From assembly GCA_008729055.1 (NCBI GenBank), contig SDUX01000020.1, forward strand, positions 98,540 to 162,539: a stretch of DNA of 64,000 nt. Direction: 5' to 3'. The stretch is from Pyropia haitanensis. Its lineage: Eukaryota > Rhodophyta > Bangiophyceae > Bangiales > Bangiaceae. Positions within the stretch are counted from its first letter, which is position 1. Every line of letters begins with the position of its first letter. The translations under genes and the position numbers were made by a program. Below, one piece after another: positions 43,024-51,730 of the stretch. The notes beneath the pieces were generated by a model. It was not told the DNA's origin. It made no database searches and worked only from the letters and a program-made list of their open reading frames with translations.

Positions 43024-43518
43024 CCCCCCGCGCGGCGCCACCGGCGGCGACGCCGCCGCCGCCGTCGCTGCCGCCGCCGCGGGCGGCGCCCCCCCCCCAC
43101 GCCGCCCCCCCCGGCGGGCGCCGCCGCCTGGTCCACCTTCTTTGTCGTCCACGCCCGCCGCACGGTGCGGACGGCGGCGGCGGTGGACGCGATCGGGGCG
43201 GCCCTGCGCGGGGACCCCGCGTCGCCCTTCCGCCGCGGCCGGCTGCTGACGCGGCGGGTGGACGGCGGGGCGGCGCTGCTCGTGCTGCGCGACCGGGAGC
43301 TGCGGCGGGGCACGAGCGCGGGGCGGGGGGGGGGGGGGGGGCGCCGCCGACGGTGGTGGGGGGGGGGAGCGCGAGTGGCTGGCGGCCGTCGCGGGGCTGT
43401 TTGGGGTGGTGCTGCCGCCGGCAGAGGCGGCGCGGCTGGCGGCGGCGATGCCGCTGCCGCCGGTGGAAGGGGGGGGGGGGGGGGGGGGGGGGGGCGCGCG
43501 GAGGGCGGCCGCCATTAG
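42112..43518 (+). CDS. Arylamine N-acetyltransferase (NAT family)
   Basis: The start is ATG 42112 (MADGGGGGGAPPP). NAT landmarks appear in order: VFLATYLTRIGFYAP, LAALVAAHLRALPFDNLAVG, RRGGWCLDHNALLAGAARLL, PRHLLVEVRVAG, TYLVDAGNGRSFVTPLLL, and near the end AWSTFFVVHARRTVRTAAAV. The catalytic triad of the family is Cys in RGGxC, His in the (R/T)HLxLxV strand and Asp in VDxGxG; all three are present (GGWC, RHLLVEV, VDAGNG). These enzymes move acetyl or other acyl groups from CoA to arylamines, hydrazines or related amines; the natural substrate here is unknown. The protein is stretched by Gly/Pro/Ala linkers. The frame changes at G runs 42651-42680, 42741-42768, 43086-43110 and 43325-43340; the stop TAG at 43516-43518 is provisional. 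Confidence 0.75.
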
Positions 43519-43561
43519 GGGCGCCCAGAGAGGGCGCGGCCGCCCGCCGCGGCGGCGGGAG

Positions 43562-43970
43562 TACAGTCTTTCTCCATTGCTGTGACATCCTTTCCTAGGC
43601 ACGGTGTCTAGTACAGTGCTCCCTCGATTATATCCCACCCCGTCGCAAGAAATTTCACATGCGTTGATCGATGCGCTATGGCATGTGTAAGGAAATGTGT
43701 CCGTTACGGCTTCTTACATGAGCCTTCTTGAAGGCGTGGAGCCCGCTCCGATCGATCTTGGTCGGATTATATCCCACCCTGGGCTATGAGAGGGTGAGAT
43801 ATAATCGGAGACTGACTGTAACCAATGTAGGTCGACCGACGTCTACGGTACGATCATCGCATGTGTCAGTATTCGATCGTCCTCACCGACCAATGAGAAG
43901 GCGTAATCGAGTTGCGGTCCGCGGGCTTACGGTCGCCACAAAGGGTGGCCAAGAATGGAGAAAGACTGTA
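43562..43970. mobile_element. TIR element (host), interrupted by a second element
   Basis: CAGTCTTTCTCCATT at 43564-43578 is the exact inverse of AATGGAGAAAGACTG at 43954-43968, and both ends are bordered by TA. This defines a second TA-targeting element, different from the 205-bp family. After removing the nested insert and one TA, about 198 bases remain, with no coding capacity. Confidence 0.8.
43612..43820. mobile_element. 205-bp TIR element (MITE), nested copy
   Basis: 43614-43818 is the second copy of the element at 7207-7411, same orientation, flanked by TA/TA. By eye about five substitutions separate the two over 205 bases, with no indel. It sits inside the host element at 43564-43968. 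Confidence 0.9.
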
Positions 43971-44803
43971 TTTCCACTTGGGGCCCGCGTTCGTCTGGAA
44001 GGGGGGGAACGTGCGCGTCCGTCCCAACGGCGCCCCGGCGAGGAGCAACGGCCGTCGGCGGTGCGAGACTGATCGATTGGGACCTCGCTGCCTTCTGTCA
44101 GGAAAACTCGATAGCCAATCCAGTTCTGCGATTCGTTGTGGCAGCATCCCCAGCCTGGCCAGAGCGCCAGGTGAGACGTCATCCTTGAGGCACTGTATTC
44201 AGTTGCTCGCAGCATTCATTTTGGCACTGTTCGGTGTCTGTAAGGCTTTCCCCAGATACTTTGAATTGGCCTCTCGAGGCCGCGGCGATCCCAGTTGCAG
44301 AGGGTTTTCTCGTACGTGTGCGCGTGCGGCACACGCGTCCCAGCCGCGGTGCCGCCTGGCGCACACTGCGGCCGACTCCCTGACACAGGCGCGCGTCCCC
44401 CTCCGGTCCGCGCCCGCGCGCGGCCCGCGCGCGCACGCACGGGCGCGGCCGCGCGGGCGGGCCACCACCCCCCCCGCCGCTCGCGAGGGCGCCGCGCGCG
44501 CCCCCCCCCCCCCCCGCGCGGCGCCGGCCGCTGCTACAGCCGCGTGGCGGCCGCCCCGCCGCCCCCCGCCCGCCGCCGCCGCACCGCCCCCGTCTCGCGT
44601 CGGTGCGGCGCGCGGCGCGCCCGCCTGCGGTCGTGGCGGCGGTCGCCCACGCCCCGCCGTTGGCAGCCCTCCCCCCCCCCGCTCGCTCCGCCGCCGCCTC
44701 TGGGGCGTCATCCACGGCCGCCCCCCCCCCTACCCCCTCCCGCCGCCGCCCCCGCCGCCGCCGCCGCCCAGACCTCCGCGCCCGGCCGGCGCGCGCGGCG
44801 GCC
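43971..44803. other. Intergenic, promoter side of the GSDH-Hint gene
   Basis: 43971-44300 is of mixed composition; 44400-44800 is C-rich pyrimidine leading to the ATG at 44804. No gene recognised. Confidence 0.45.
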
Positions 44804-44875
44804 ATGGCGGGCGCGCCCCGCCCCGCCGGCCGGCGCGCCGCGGCGGCGTCGCGCCCGCGCCCGCGGGCGGCGGCG

Positions 44876-44919
<44 letters not shown>

Positions 44920-46824
44920 CGCCGTCGCGGTCGCCGCCGCCGCGGCGGCCGCCACGGCCGCCGCCGCCGCCCCCACCCGCTGTGGCAACCTGCCCGCCGT
45001 GGCCGACGCGGCGCTGCCGCCCGGCTACTGCGCCGGGGTGTGGGCGGCGGACGCGGGCACGCCGCGGGGGATCATCGCCGACGGCGGCGGCGGGGTGCTG
45101 TGGGTGGACCGCGCGGCGGGGTCGGTGGTCGCGTCGTGGATGGACGGCGACGACGACGGCGGCGGCGGCCGGGGCGGGTCCGTGCGGCGGCGGACGGTGG
45201 TGGCGGAGGTGGGCCTGAGCCACGGCCTGGCGGTGGACGGCCGGCGGCGCCACCTGTACGCCTCCTCCGACGCCACCGTCTGGCGGTGGGACTACGCGCC
45301 CGGCGCGCGGGCGGCGGCGGGCGGGCAGGTGGTGGCCGTGCGGGACATGCCCACCGGCGGCCACTCGACGCGGAGCCTGGCGGTGGTGGGCGCACCCGGC
45401 GGGGGCGGCGACTGGCTGTACGTGCAGGTCGGGTCGGACGACAACGTGGACGACCTCGCGCACACGAACCGGTCGGCGGTGCGGGCGCTGTGGCTGGGCG
45501 CGGCGGGCGGCGCGGCGGCGGGGCTGCCGGCGGGGGGGGTGGCGTGGGCGGACCTGACGCCCGTGGCAGGGGGGCTGCGCAACACCGCCGGCCTCGGCGT
45601 GCACCCCGCGTCGGGGGTGGTGGTCGGCGTGGAGAACGGGGCGGACAACCTCGTCGACGCTGCCGTCGGCGGGGACGTGCACAACGACAACCCGTGCGAG
45701 GAGGTCAACATCCTGCCGCCGCCGCCGCCGTCGCCGCCGCCGTCGCCGGCGTCGGGGGCGGGCGCGGGCGCGGGCGCGGGCGCGCCCGGTGCCGCCTACG
45801 GCTACCCCGCCTGCTGGTCCGAGTGGCGCCTCCCGCCGGCGTCCTCCGCCGGCACCGGCGCGCAGTTTGTGTGGCCGACCTTCCGCGACGGCCGCGCCAC
45901 GGACGCGGCGGGCGTGCCGCTGACGACCGCGTGGTGCCGCAACGCGTCGCGCAACACGCCGCCGGTGGGGTGCCTGCCCGCCCACTGGGCGCCGCTGGGG
46001 CTGACCTTTGGGGCGGCCGCCCCGGCGGGCGGGCGGTACGCGCCGCCGGGGGCGCGCGCGCCCGCCGCGGCGGGCGCCGTGTACGTGGCCGCGCACGGGA
46101 GCTGGAACCGGGATGTGCCGCAGGGGCGGCTGGTCGCGCGGATGGACGTCCCGGCCGCCGCCGACGCCGCCGCCGCCGCCGCCGCGGCGGCGGTGGGCGG
46201 CGGGGGCGACGGGGGCGGCTCGGGTGACGGCGCGGCGGCGGCGGCGGCGGCGGCGGCGGGGGCGGCGGCGGCGGCGCCGCCCGGGGCCGTCAATGGCAAC
46301 TACACGGTGCTGTTTGAGCAGGCGGCGGCGTCCAAGGCCGCCACCGGCGAGTGGCCCATCCGCCCCGTGGACGTGGCGTGGGCGGCCGACGGCACGCTGC
46401 TGGTGACGAGCGACAGCAGCGGGGAGGTGCTCGGCGTGCGGTTTGTCGGGGTCGGCTCCCCCGACGACCCGTCGGGGGCCACCCCCCCGCCCGACGACGA
46501 CAGCGTCTGCTTCCCGCCCGCCGCGACGGTGGTGGTGCGGCGGGGCGGGCGGGGCGCCCCGGCGGCCGCCCGCATGGACAGCCTGGCCGTCGGCGACGCG
46601 GTGCTGTCGCCGGCGGGGCCGGCGCTGGCGCCCGCCGCCGGCGGCGCCGGCGGGGGGGGCGGCCCGCCCGCCGCCGTCTGGTCGCCCATCGTGGCGTGGA
46701 CGCACAAGGACCCGGCGACGCGCACGGCGTACGTGGCGCTGACGGTCGGGGGGGTGGGGGCGGCTAACGGCACGGCCACCCTCACTCTCTCGGGCGGCCA
46801 CTACGTGGTCGTGCTGCACGCCGC

Positions 46825-46864
<40 letters not shown>

Positions 46865-47202
46865 CACCTGGCCACCGCCCGCTCCGTCCGCGTCGGGGAC
46901 ACGCTGCTCACCCCGGCCGGCCCCGCCCCCGTCACGGCCACCCGCCGCACGGCCGCGGCCGGGGCGTACGCCCCCCACACCGCGTCGGGCCTGCTGTACG
47001 TGGACGGCGTCGCCGCGTCGGCCTACACGGAGGCGGTGCACCCGGCGGTGGCGCACGGGGTGCTGGGCGCCGCGCGCGCCGCGGCGGCGGCGGGGGTGTG
47101 GCTCGACTGGGGGGGGTGGGTGTGGTGGGGGGGGGGGGGGGTCGCCCGCGCCGCGCGCGCGCTGTCGCCGCTGCTGGGGGGGGGGCCCGCGTGGGGGGGT
47201 GA
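44804..47202 (+). CDS. Glucose/sorbosone dehydrogenase-like beta-propeller fused to a Hint (hedgehog/intein) domain
   Basis: The start is ATG 44804; a poly-Ala hydrophobic N-terminus (residues about 24-55) acts as signal peptide or anchor. Residues about 57-540 read as a soluble quinoprotein dehydrogenase-like propeller: VGLSHGLAVDGRRRHLYASS, WLYVQVGSDDNVDDLAHTNR, LRNTAGLGVHPASGVVVGVE, GDVHNDNPCEEVNIL, YGYPACWSEWRLPP, VYVAAHGSWNRDVPQGRLVA, RPVDVAWAADGTLLVTSD. At residue 569 a Hint domain starts: CFPPAATVVVRRGG, MDSLAVGDAVLSPAG, TLTLSGGHYVVVLHAAH, ARSVRVGDTLLTPAGP and SGLLYVDGVAASAYTEAV, i.e. the first Cys, L-x-VGD-x-VL, the conserved His and the C-terminal G(L/T)xxVxGVxASxY strand of hedgehog-type Hint. 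Such modules cut themselves off by an N-S acyl shift at the Cys. Everything reads in one frame to about 47150. The true stop is unclear: with one homopolymer correction TGA 47200-47202 ends it; as printed the frame runs to 47926. Confidence 0.8.
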
Positions 47203-47865
47203 CGCCCGCCGGCCGGCGGGGTCGGCGGCCGCCGGGGGGGGGGGGGGGGGGGGGGGGGGGGCCGCCGCGGCGCCCGCCGGCGCGCCGGCGGCGCCCCCGT
47301 GCGGGGGGGGGGGGGGGGGCGCGCCCCGGCGGGCGTGCCGGCGCGCGCGCGCCGGCGGTGGCCGTCACGGCGGCGGCCGCGGCGGCGGGCGCGACGCCCG
47401 CCGGCCGCCCCGGCCGGCCGCCGGGGGGCGCGCCGCGTCGGCGTGCCGCCGCGCCGCCGCGCCGCCGCGCCGCGCCGCCGCCGCCGCCGCGCGCGCCCGC
47501 CCGCCGCCGCCGCGCGCGCCGGCCCCCCCCCCCCCCGCCGCCCGGCGTCGCCGCGGCCGACACCGCACCGCCGCGCCGCCGCCGTTGTGTGCCGCCGCGG
47601 CGGTGGGGGGGCGCGGCGTGCCGCGGCGTGGCGGCGGTTGCCGCCGCCGCGCACGCCCGCGGGTGGCGGCGGGCGCGCGGGATGCACGTGGAGAGTGCAA
47701 GGCCGCCGACAAAAAAAAAAAAAACGCTCTACGGCATAAAATAAGAGAGAGCGCGCGTGCGTGGAGACAAAACCAGACCGCGGGAAAAACAAAAGAGAGT
47801 GAGGGTAAAAAAAAAAAAAAGAAAAAAAAGGAAAGACGAAGAAACAAACGGGACGCCGCGCGGCG
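47203..47865. other. Convergent intergenic region with A-runs
   Basis: 47220-47640 is G/C repeat, 47710-47835 is A-rich with A-runs at 47711-47724 and 47807-47828. On the minus strand these are T-runs just after the AMPK beta stop and are probably its 3' UTR. Confidence 0.5.
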
Positions 47866-49830
47866 TCACTCATTGACCTCCGCTTCCGCCAGGTACACCA
47901 GCGACGTGACCCGCTTGGTGGCCTGATACCTACGGACGACGCCGACGCAGCACACGCCGTCGTACGGCACCGCGATGAACAGGTGGTTGAGGCGCACGTG
48001 CCCGCACGCGTCCATGCGCGTCGCGCCCGGCGCCTTGGCGCACCCCGTGCTCGTCCCCGACCGCAGCGACGGGGTGCGGAGGTGGGGCGGCAGCACCGGC
48101 GGCTCCACCACCGCCGCCTCGGGCAGCGCGCAGTCGTAGGAGGAGGGCGGGGAGCCGCCGGCGCCCGCCGCGCGGGGGAACCGCCGCCCGGGCGCGACGA
48201 CGGCGCTCGCGGGCGTGTCCGAGTCGGACGAGTGGTCCAGGTCAAACTCGATGGCGCTCGCCTCGACGGTGATCACGTTGTTGACGTTGCCCGACTCGTC
48301 GAGCGTCGTCGGCTGGTCCGTCGCGTGCCGCCAGTTGCCGCCATCAATGTACCTGCGCGGGGGCGGCGGCCAAAAGCAGCAGCCGCGCGACCGCAGCGGG
48401 CGGCGGGCGGGACACGGCGCCGCACACAAGGGAGGGGGCTCCTACGGCCGTCAGCGGCGCGGTCCACACCCCCCCACACGCAAAAGCACGCGGCACGGCC
48501 CCCCCCCACAAACGGGCGCCGCGCCCACGGGCGGCCGGCGGCCGCCCCCACCCCCTCCAAAGCGCACACCCACAGCGGCGGCGCCCCGCGCGGCAGCCCG
48601 CCCGCCCCCCCACAGACGCGCCCGCCCGCCGCGGCGGCCGCGACGCCGCGCCCGCCCCGACGCGCCGCCCGCCGCCGCGCGCCACCCCCCAACGTACTTG
48701 TAGTGGTAGGTGCCCGGCAGCAGCGACAGCTGCGCCGTGTGCACGTCGTGGTGCCGGTGCATCGGCGTGCGCGACGTCCACGCGTCCCACGAGCCGCACA
48801 GCAGCACAGGCGACGCGGTGTACACGGGGTAGGTGAAGAGCGTCGGCACCGCCGCCGTCTCTGCGCGCCGCCAACGCCGCGGGCGGGTCGCGGGCGGGGG
48901 CGGCGGCGGCGCGCCCGCACCCCCCCGGCGCAGCCGCGCAGACGCCCCGCGGCCGCCCGACGCGGACCACCCGCGGCACGGAGTGGCACACCACACACAC
49001 ACACACGTCAGTGTCAGGCCCGCTGCCGGGGCCCCCGCGCCGGCCACAGGACCGCCGCGGGGCGCCCCCACCGGGGCGGCCGCCGCGCGTGGGCGCTCCG
49101 CCCCCCCGCCCCCCGCCCCGTCCCACCCCGCCCCACCCCGCCCCGCCCCGCCCAACACCACCCCGCACCGCCCAACACCGCCCCGCACCGCACCGCACCC
49201 CCCACCCGGCGCTCACCACCGACCAGCCGCAAGCGCGGCGGGGACGGCCCCGCCTCCACCCTCCCCCCCCCCCCCTGCACTCTCGCCCCAACCTTCCACC
49301 CTCCTCCCCCCCCTCCCTTCCACCACCTAGGCGCGACACGGCCGCGCGGGCGCACACCTCGCGCACACACACACACACACACACACCGCCCTCCCCCTCC
49401 CCTCGCCCTCCCCCCCGCCCCCGCCCCCCCCCTCGCCCCTGGCCCGGACCCACCCCCCCAGTCCCACCCTCCCCCCCCCACCCTCTCCCCCCCCAATGCC
49501 CGTGGCGACCGACGCACCTCTTGGGATGAAGCGGCGGTTGCTCGGCCGGTGCCCCGCCCCCCGTGGGGGCTCCCCCCCACCACCCCCGCCATCGCCGCCC
49601 CCCCCCCCCCCCCGCCCCCCCCCCCGCCCCCCCCCGCCGCCGCCCCAGCGGGGGCGGGCGCGCCGCCCCCCCCCCCCCGGCGTCGCCCCCGCCGCCGCCC
49701 CCCCCCCCCCCCCCGCCCGCCGCGGGTCCGCCTCCCCCGCCCCGCGCTTCGCCCCGGCCGGCGCGCCGCCGCCGGCATACCCATCGTCCATGGCCGCCGC
49801 CGACGCCTCGCGGCCGGCGGCGGCGCCCAT
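47866..49830 (-). CDS. AMPK/SnRK1 beta subunit with CBM48, three exons
   Basis: Exons (minus strand): 49830-49518, 48860-48698, 48352-47866; 963 coding bases, 320 residues, every junction in frame without correction. Donors are GTGCGTCGG and GTACGTTGG; acceptors end GCGCAG. The chosen ATG gives MGAAAGREASAAAMDDGYAG, an N-myristoylation signal (Gly2, Gly6) as in AMPK beta subunits. Exon 1 continues Gly-rich and ends HRPSNRRFIPRG. Exon 2 begins the CBM48: LFTYPVYTASPVLLCGSWDA, LSLLPGTYHYK; exon 3 completes it with YIDGGNWRHATDQPTTLDES and GNVNNVITV (compare the DGxWxHDPxxP-x-x-x-DxxGNxNNxI motif). The C-terminal ASC domain reads EPPVLPPHLRTP, GHVRLNHLFIAVPYDGVCCV, RRYQATKRVTSLVYLAEAE. This subunit scaffolds the energy-sensing kinase and binds alpha-1,4-glucan, fitting an organism that stores starch outside the plastid. 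A downstream ATG (49791) is the alternative start. Confidence 0.9.
49364..49387. repeat. (CA)n microsatellite in AMPK beta intron 1
   Basis: About twelve uninterrupted CA units inside the first intron (48861-49517) of the AMPK beta gene. Confidence 0.9.
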
Positions 49831-50368
49831 CGTCGCGGCGGTGGGCGGCGGCGGCGGCGGCGGGCGGCGCGGCGGGCGGCGGGCGGGGGCGGCCGTCGGC
49901 GCGGCGGCGGGCGGGGGCACACGCGGGAGGGGGTCGGCCTGGGGGGGGGGGGGGTCGGCGGGGGGGCGGGTGGTCGGCGGGGGATGGGGGGAGGGGGGGG
50001 AAACGCCCCGCGCCCGGCGCCGCCGTCGACCGGCGGCGGCGGCAGGGGCGCGCGGCGCGGCGCGGGGTCGCGGTGCGGCGGCGCGGGACCGCAGCGGGCG
50101 GGGGGGCCGACGGGAGGGTGGGCGGGCGGGCGGGCGGGCCGGGCGGCGCGGGCGGGCGGGCGCGGCGCGCGGCGCGGCCGCCAATCTGCCTGGCGAAGCG
50201 GCGGGGCGACGCCGGGCGCCGCCGGGTCCGCCCGCGACCGCCACTGGGGCCCGCGGCAGCCGGCCCCGCGCCGCGCCCCGCGCAGATACCCCGCCGCGAG
50301 CCGCGGGCGCTGGCCGCACCGGCAGTGCCGCCCGGCGGGGGCGTGGCGGGGGGGGGGGGGTGGCAACG
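49831..50368. other. Divergent intergenic region
   Basis: Between the AMPK beta start and the SET-protein start on the opposite strand. GC-rich, with GGGC/GGCG tandem motifs near 50125-50165; no site assigned. Confidence 0.5.
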
Positions 50369-51184
50369 ATGAGTAGGGGCAACGAGGAATGTGGGGCAAG
50401 TCCCCTCGCGCCCAATGTGCGCGACACACTGTCACAAGCAATACGTAGTTGGTGCGACGGTGCTGAGCGTTGTCAGGCAGCCAAGCGCACCAAGACAGTT
50501 CGGTACGCGTCCAAGGTGCTTGGCTCCCACGCGCCCACAGCGCAAGACTTTACCGAGCGTGCCCTCGAGGTGCTCGTATCTCCTCCGGTGCCGACCGGAG
50601 GCGGTGGAGTCGGCGGTCAAGGCTCAGCGGCAGCAGCAGCGGGCTCTTTGCGGCAGACCGGGCAAGACGCGTTTCGGTTTGAGCGGACATCGGATGGTCT
50701 CGTCCGCGTATGGATTGTGGCTTCCCCCGTGTGTGTGGCGGGTCTCGTCAATGACCCGAGGTCCATCGGCTTGGTCGACGAGGCGGCGAGTGACTCTGCG
50801 CGGTCACAGGGTGCCGCGCGTGTGGGCGATGCCAGTCGTGGCAAAGCTGTCGCAGGTGGCGCTGGCGTCGGTGGATCCGGGGCAACGGCGCATCCGCTCG
50901 AGGTGTCTACCGCGGCTGCATTGGACGGGCCGAATGTGTCTTTTGAAGTGGACAATGTCCGCGCGTCAAGGCTGTTGGATGAAGAATTTGATCTGAGTGT
51001 GCAAAGCCTCATCGATCCAAACGCTGTGCGGGTGGTGGCGAAGCGCGATATTGAGGTCGGGGAGGAACTTCTCGTCGACTATGGGCGAGCGTACGTGTTT
51101 GTGGGTCAAGGTGCAGATCGTGGGAATGAGCGGCAATTGACCAGTCGGTCAACTCCGCACACGTTCACGGCCATCCCCGAGTGA
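50369..51184 (+). CDS. SET-domain protein, apparently lacking the N-terminal SET half, 271 residues
   Basis: The start is ATG 50369 (MSRGNEECGASPLAPNVRDT), the stop 51182-51184; a single exon, lower in G/C than its neighbours. The frame is open upstream but GC-biased; this ATG begins ordinary protein sequence. The C-terminal half of a SET domain is clear: VAGLVNDPRSIGL (the place of the N-H-S/N-D box), GPNVSFEVDNVRASRLL, VRVVAKRDIEVGEELLVDYG and RAYVF. The N-terminal SET strands (G-x-G and YxG motifs) and a post-SET Cys cluster are not evident; residues 60-110 contain poly-Gly/Ala low complexity. SET proteins transfer methyl groups from AdoMet to lysines; whether this one is active is doubtful. 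It is the last gene before the subtelomeric satellite, a place where partial gene copies are common. Confidence 0.6.
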   Translation: MSRGNEECGASPLAPNVRDTLSQAIRSWCDGAERCQAAKRTKTVRYASKVLGSHAPTAQDFTERALEVLVSPPVPTGGGGVGGQGSAAAAAGSLRQTGQDAFRFERTSDGLVRVWIVASPVCVAGLVNDPRSIGLVDEAASDSARSQGAARVGDASRGKAVAGGAGVGGSGATAHPLEVSTAAALDGPNVSFEVDNVRASRLLDEEFDLSVQSLIDPNAVRVVAKRDIEVGEELLVDYGRAYVFVGQGADRGNERQLTSRSTPHTFTAIPE

Positions 51185-51730
51185 AATGGGTGTGACGCGG
51201 AGCATTGGGATGAAGGTCGGAATGGGGTAAATGTGTTTGCAAACTACGGTCTCCATTGTTGGCGTTGATTTGTAATGATACATTGTCTTTGTGAAACAGT
51301 ACACAGGGCCATTACCACAAGAATTTGGTATTTCGCAGCGCGAAACGTCGTAGCGTAGTTGACAAATCACTCGTTGATGGGGTTGGAGAAGTCCCGAGAT
51401 CGAATATTTCCAGAGCAATTCTTGCATTTAATTGTTTACATTTGCATCAGAAAACACAATAAACTTGGTCCAATGTTCTCTTACATACTCATGCTCCCAA
51501 TTTAATTGGAACTGTTTTGGCCGCGTTCATTTGATGCAAAAAATTGCTGTAGTGCCACACAGGTGTCCCGGCTCCTTCTGGAAGAAAGTAGCCCCCCTCT
51601 AGAACACACGGCAACACGAAGAATTGCAGCCGTCGGTGTCGATGTGTGGACGGGAGGGAGGGTGGGTGGGCGGGAGTGATGGGTGGTGTGGTGCGAGGAG
51701 GGGAGTGTGTTGGGTTCGCGTGGATCGTGG
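51185..51730. other. AT-rich boundary before the satellite
   Basis: 51190-51560 is the most AT-rich stretch in the window and changes abruptly to GT-rich sequence at about 51640. A minus-strand open frame at 51149-51427 (92 codons) has no recognisable content. 51640-51730 is a degenerate G/T-rich transition into the 33-bp array. Confidence 0.5.

Noticed and set aside
51149..51427. 92-codon minus-strand frame in the AT-rich boundary
   Set aside because: It overlaps the end of the SET gene on the other strand and has no recognisable domain; likely chance in AT-richer DNA.
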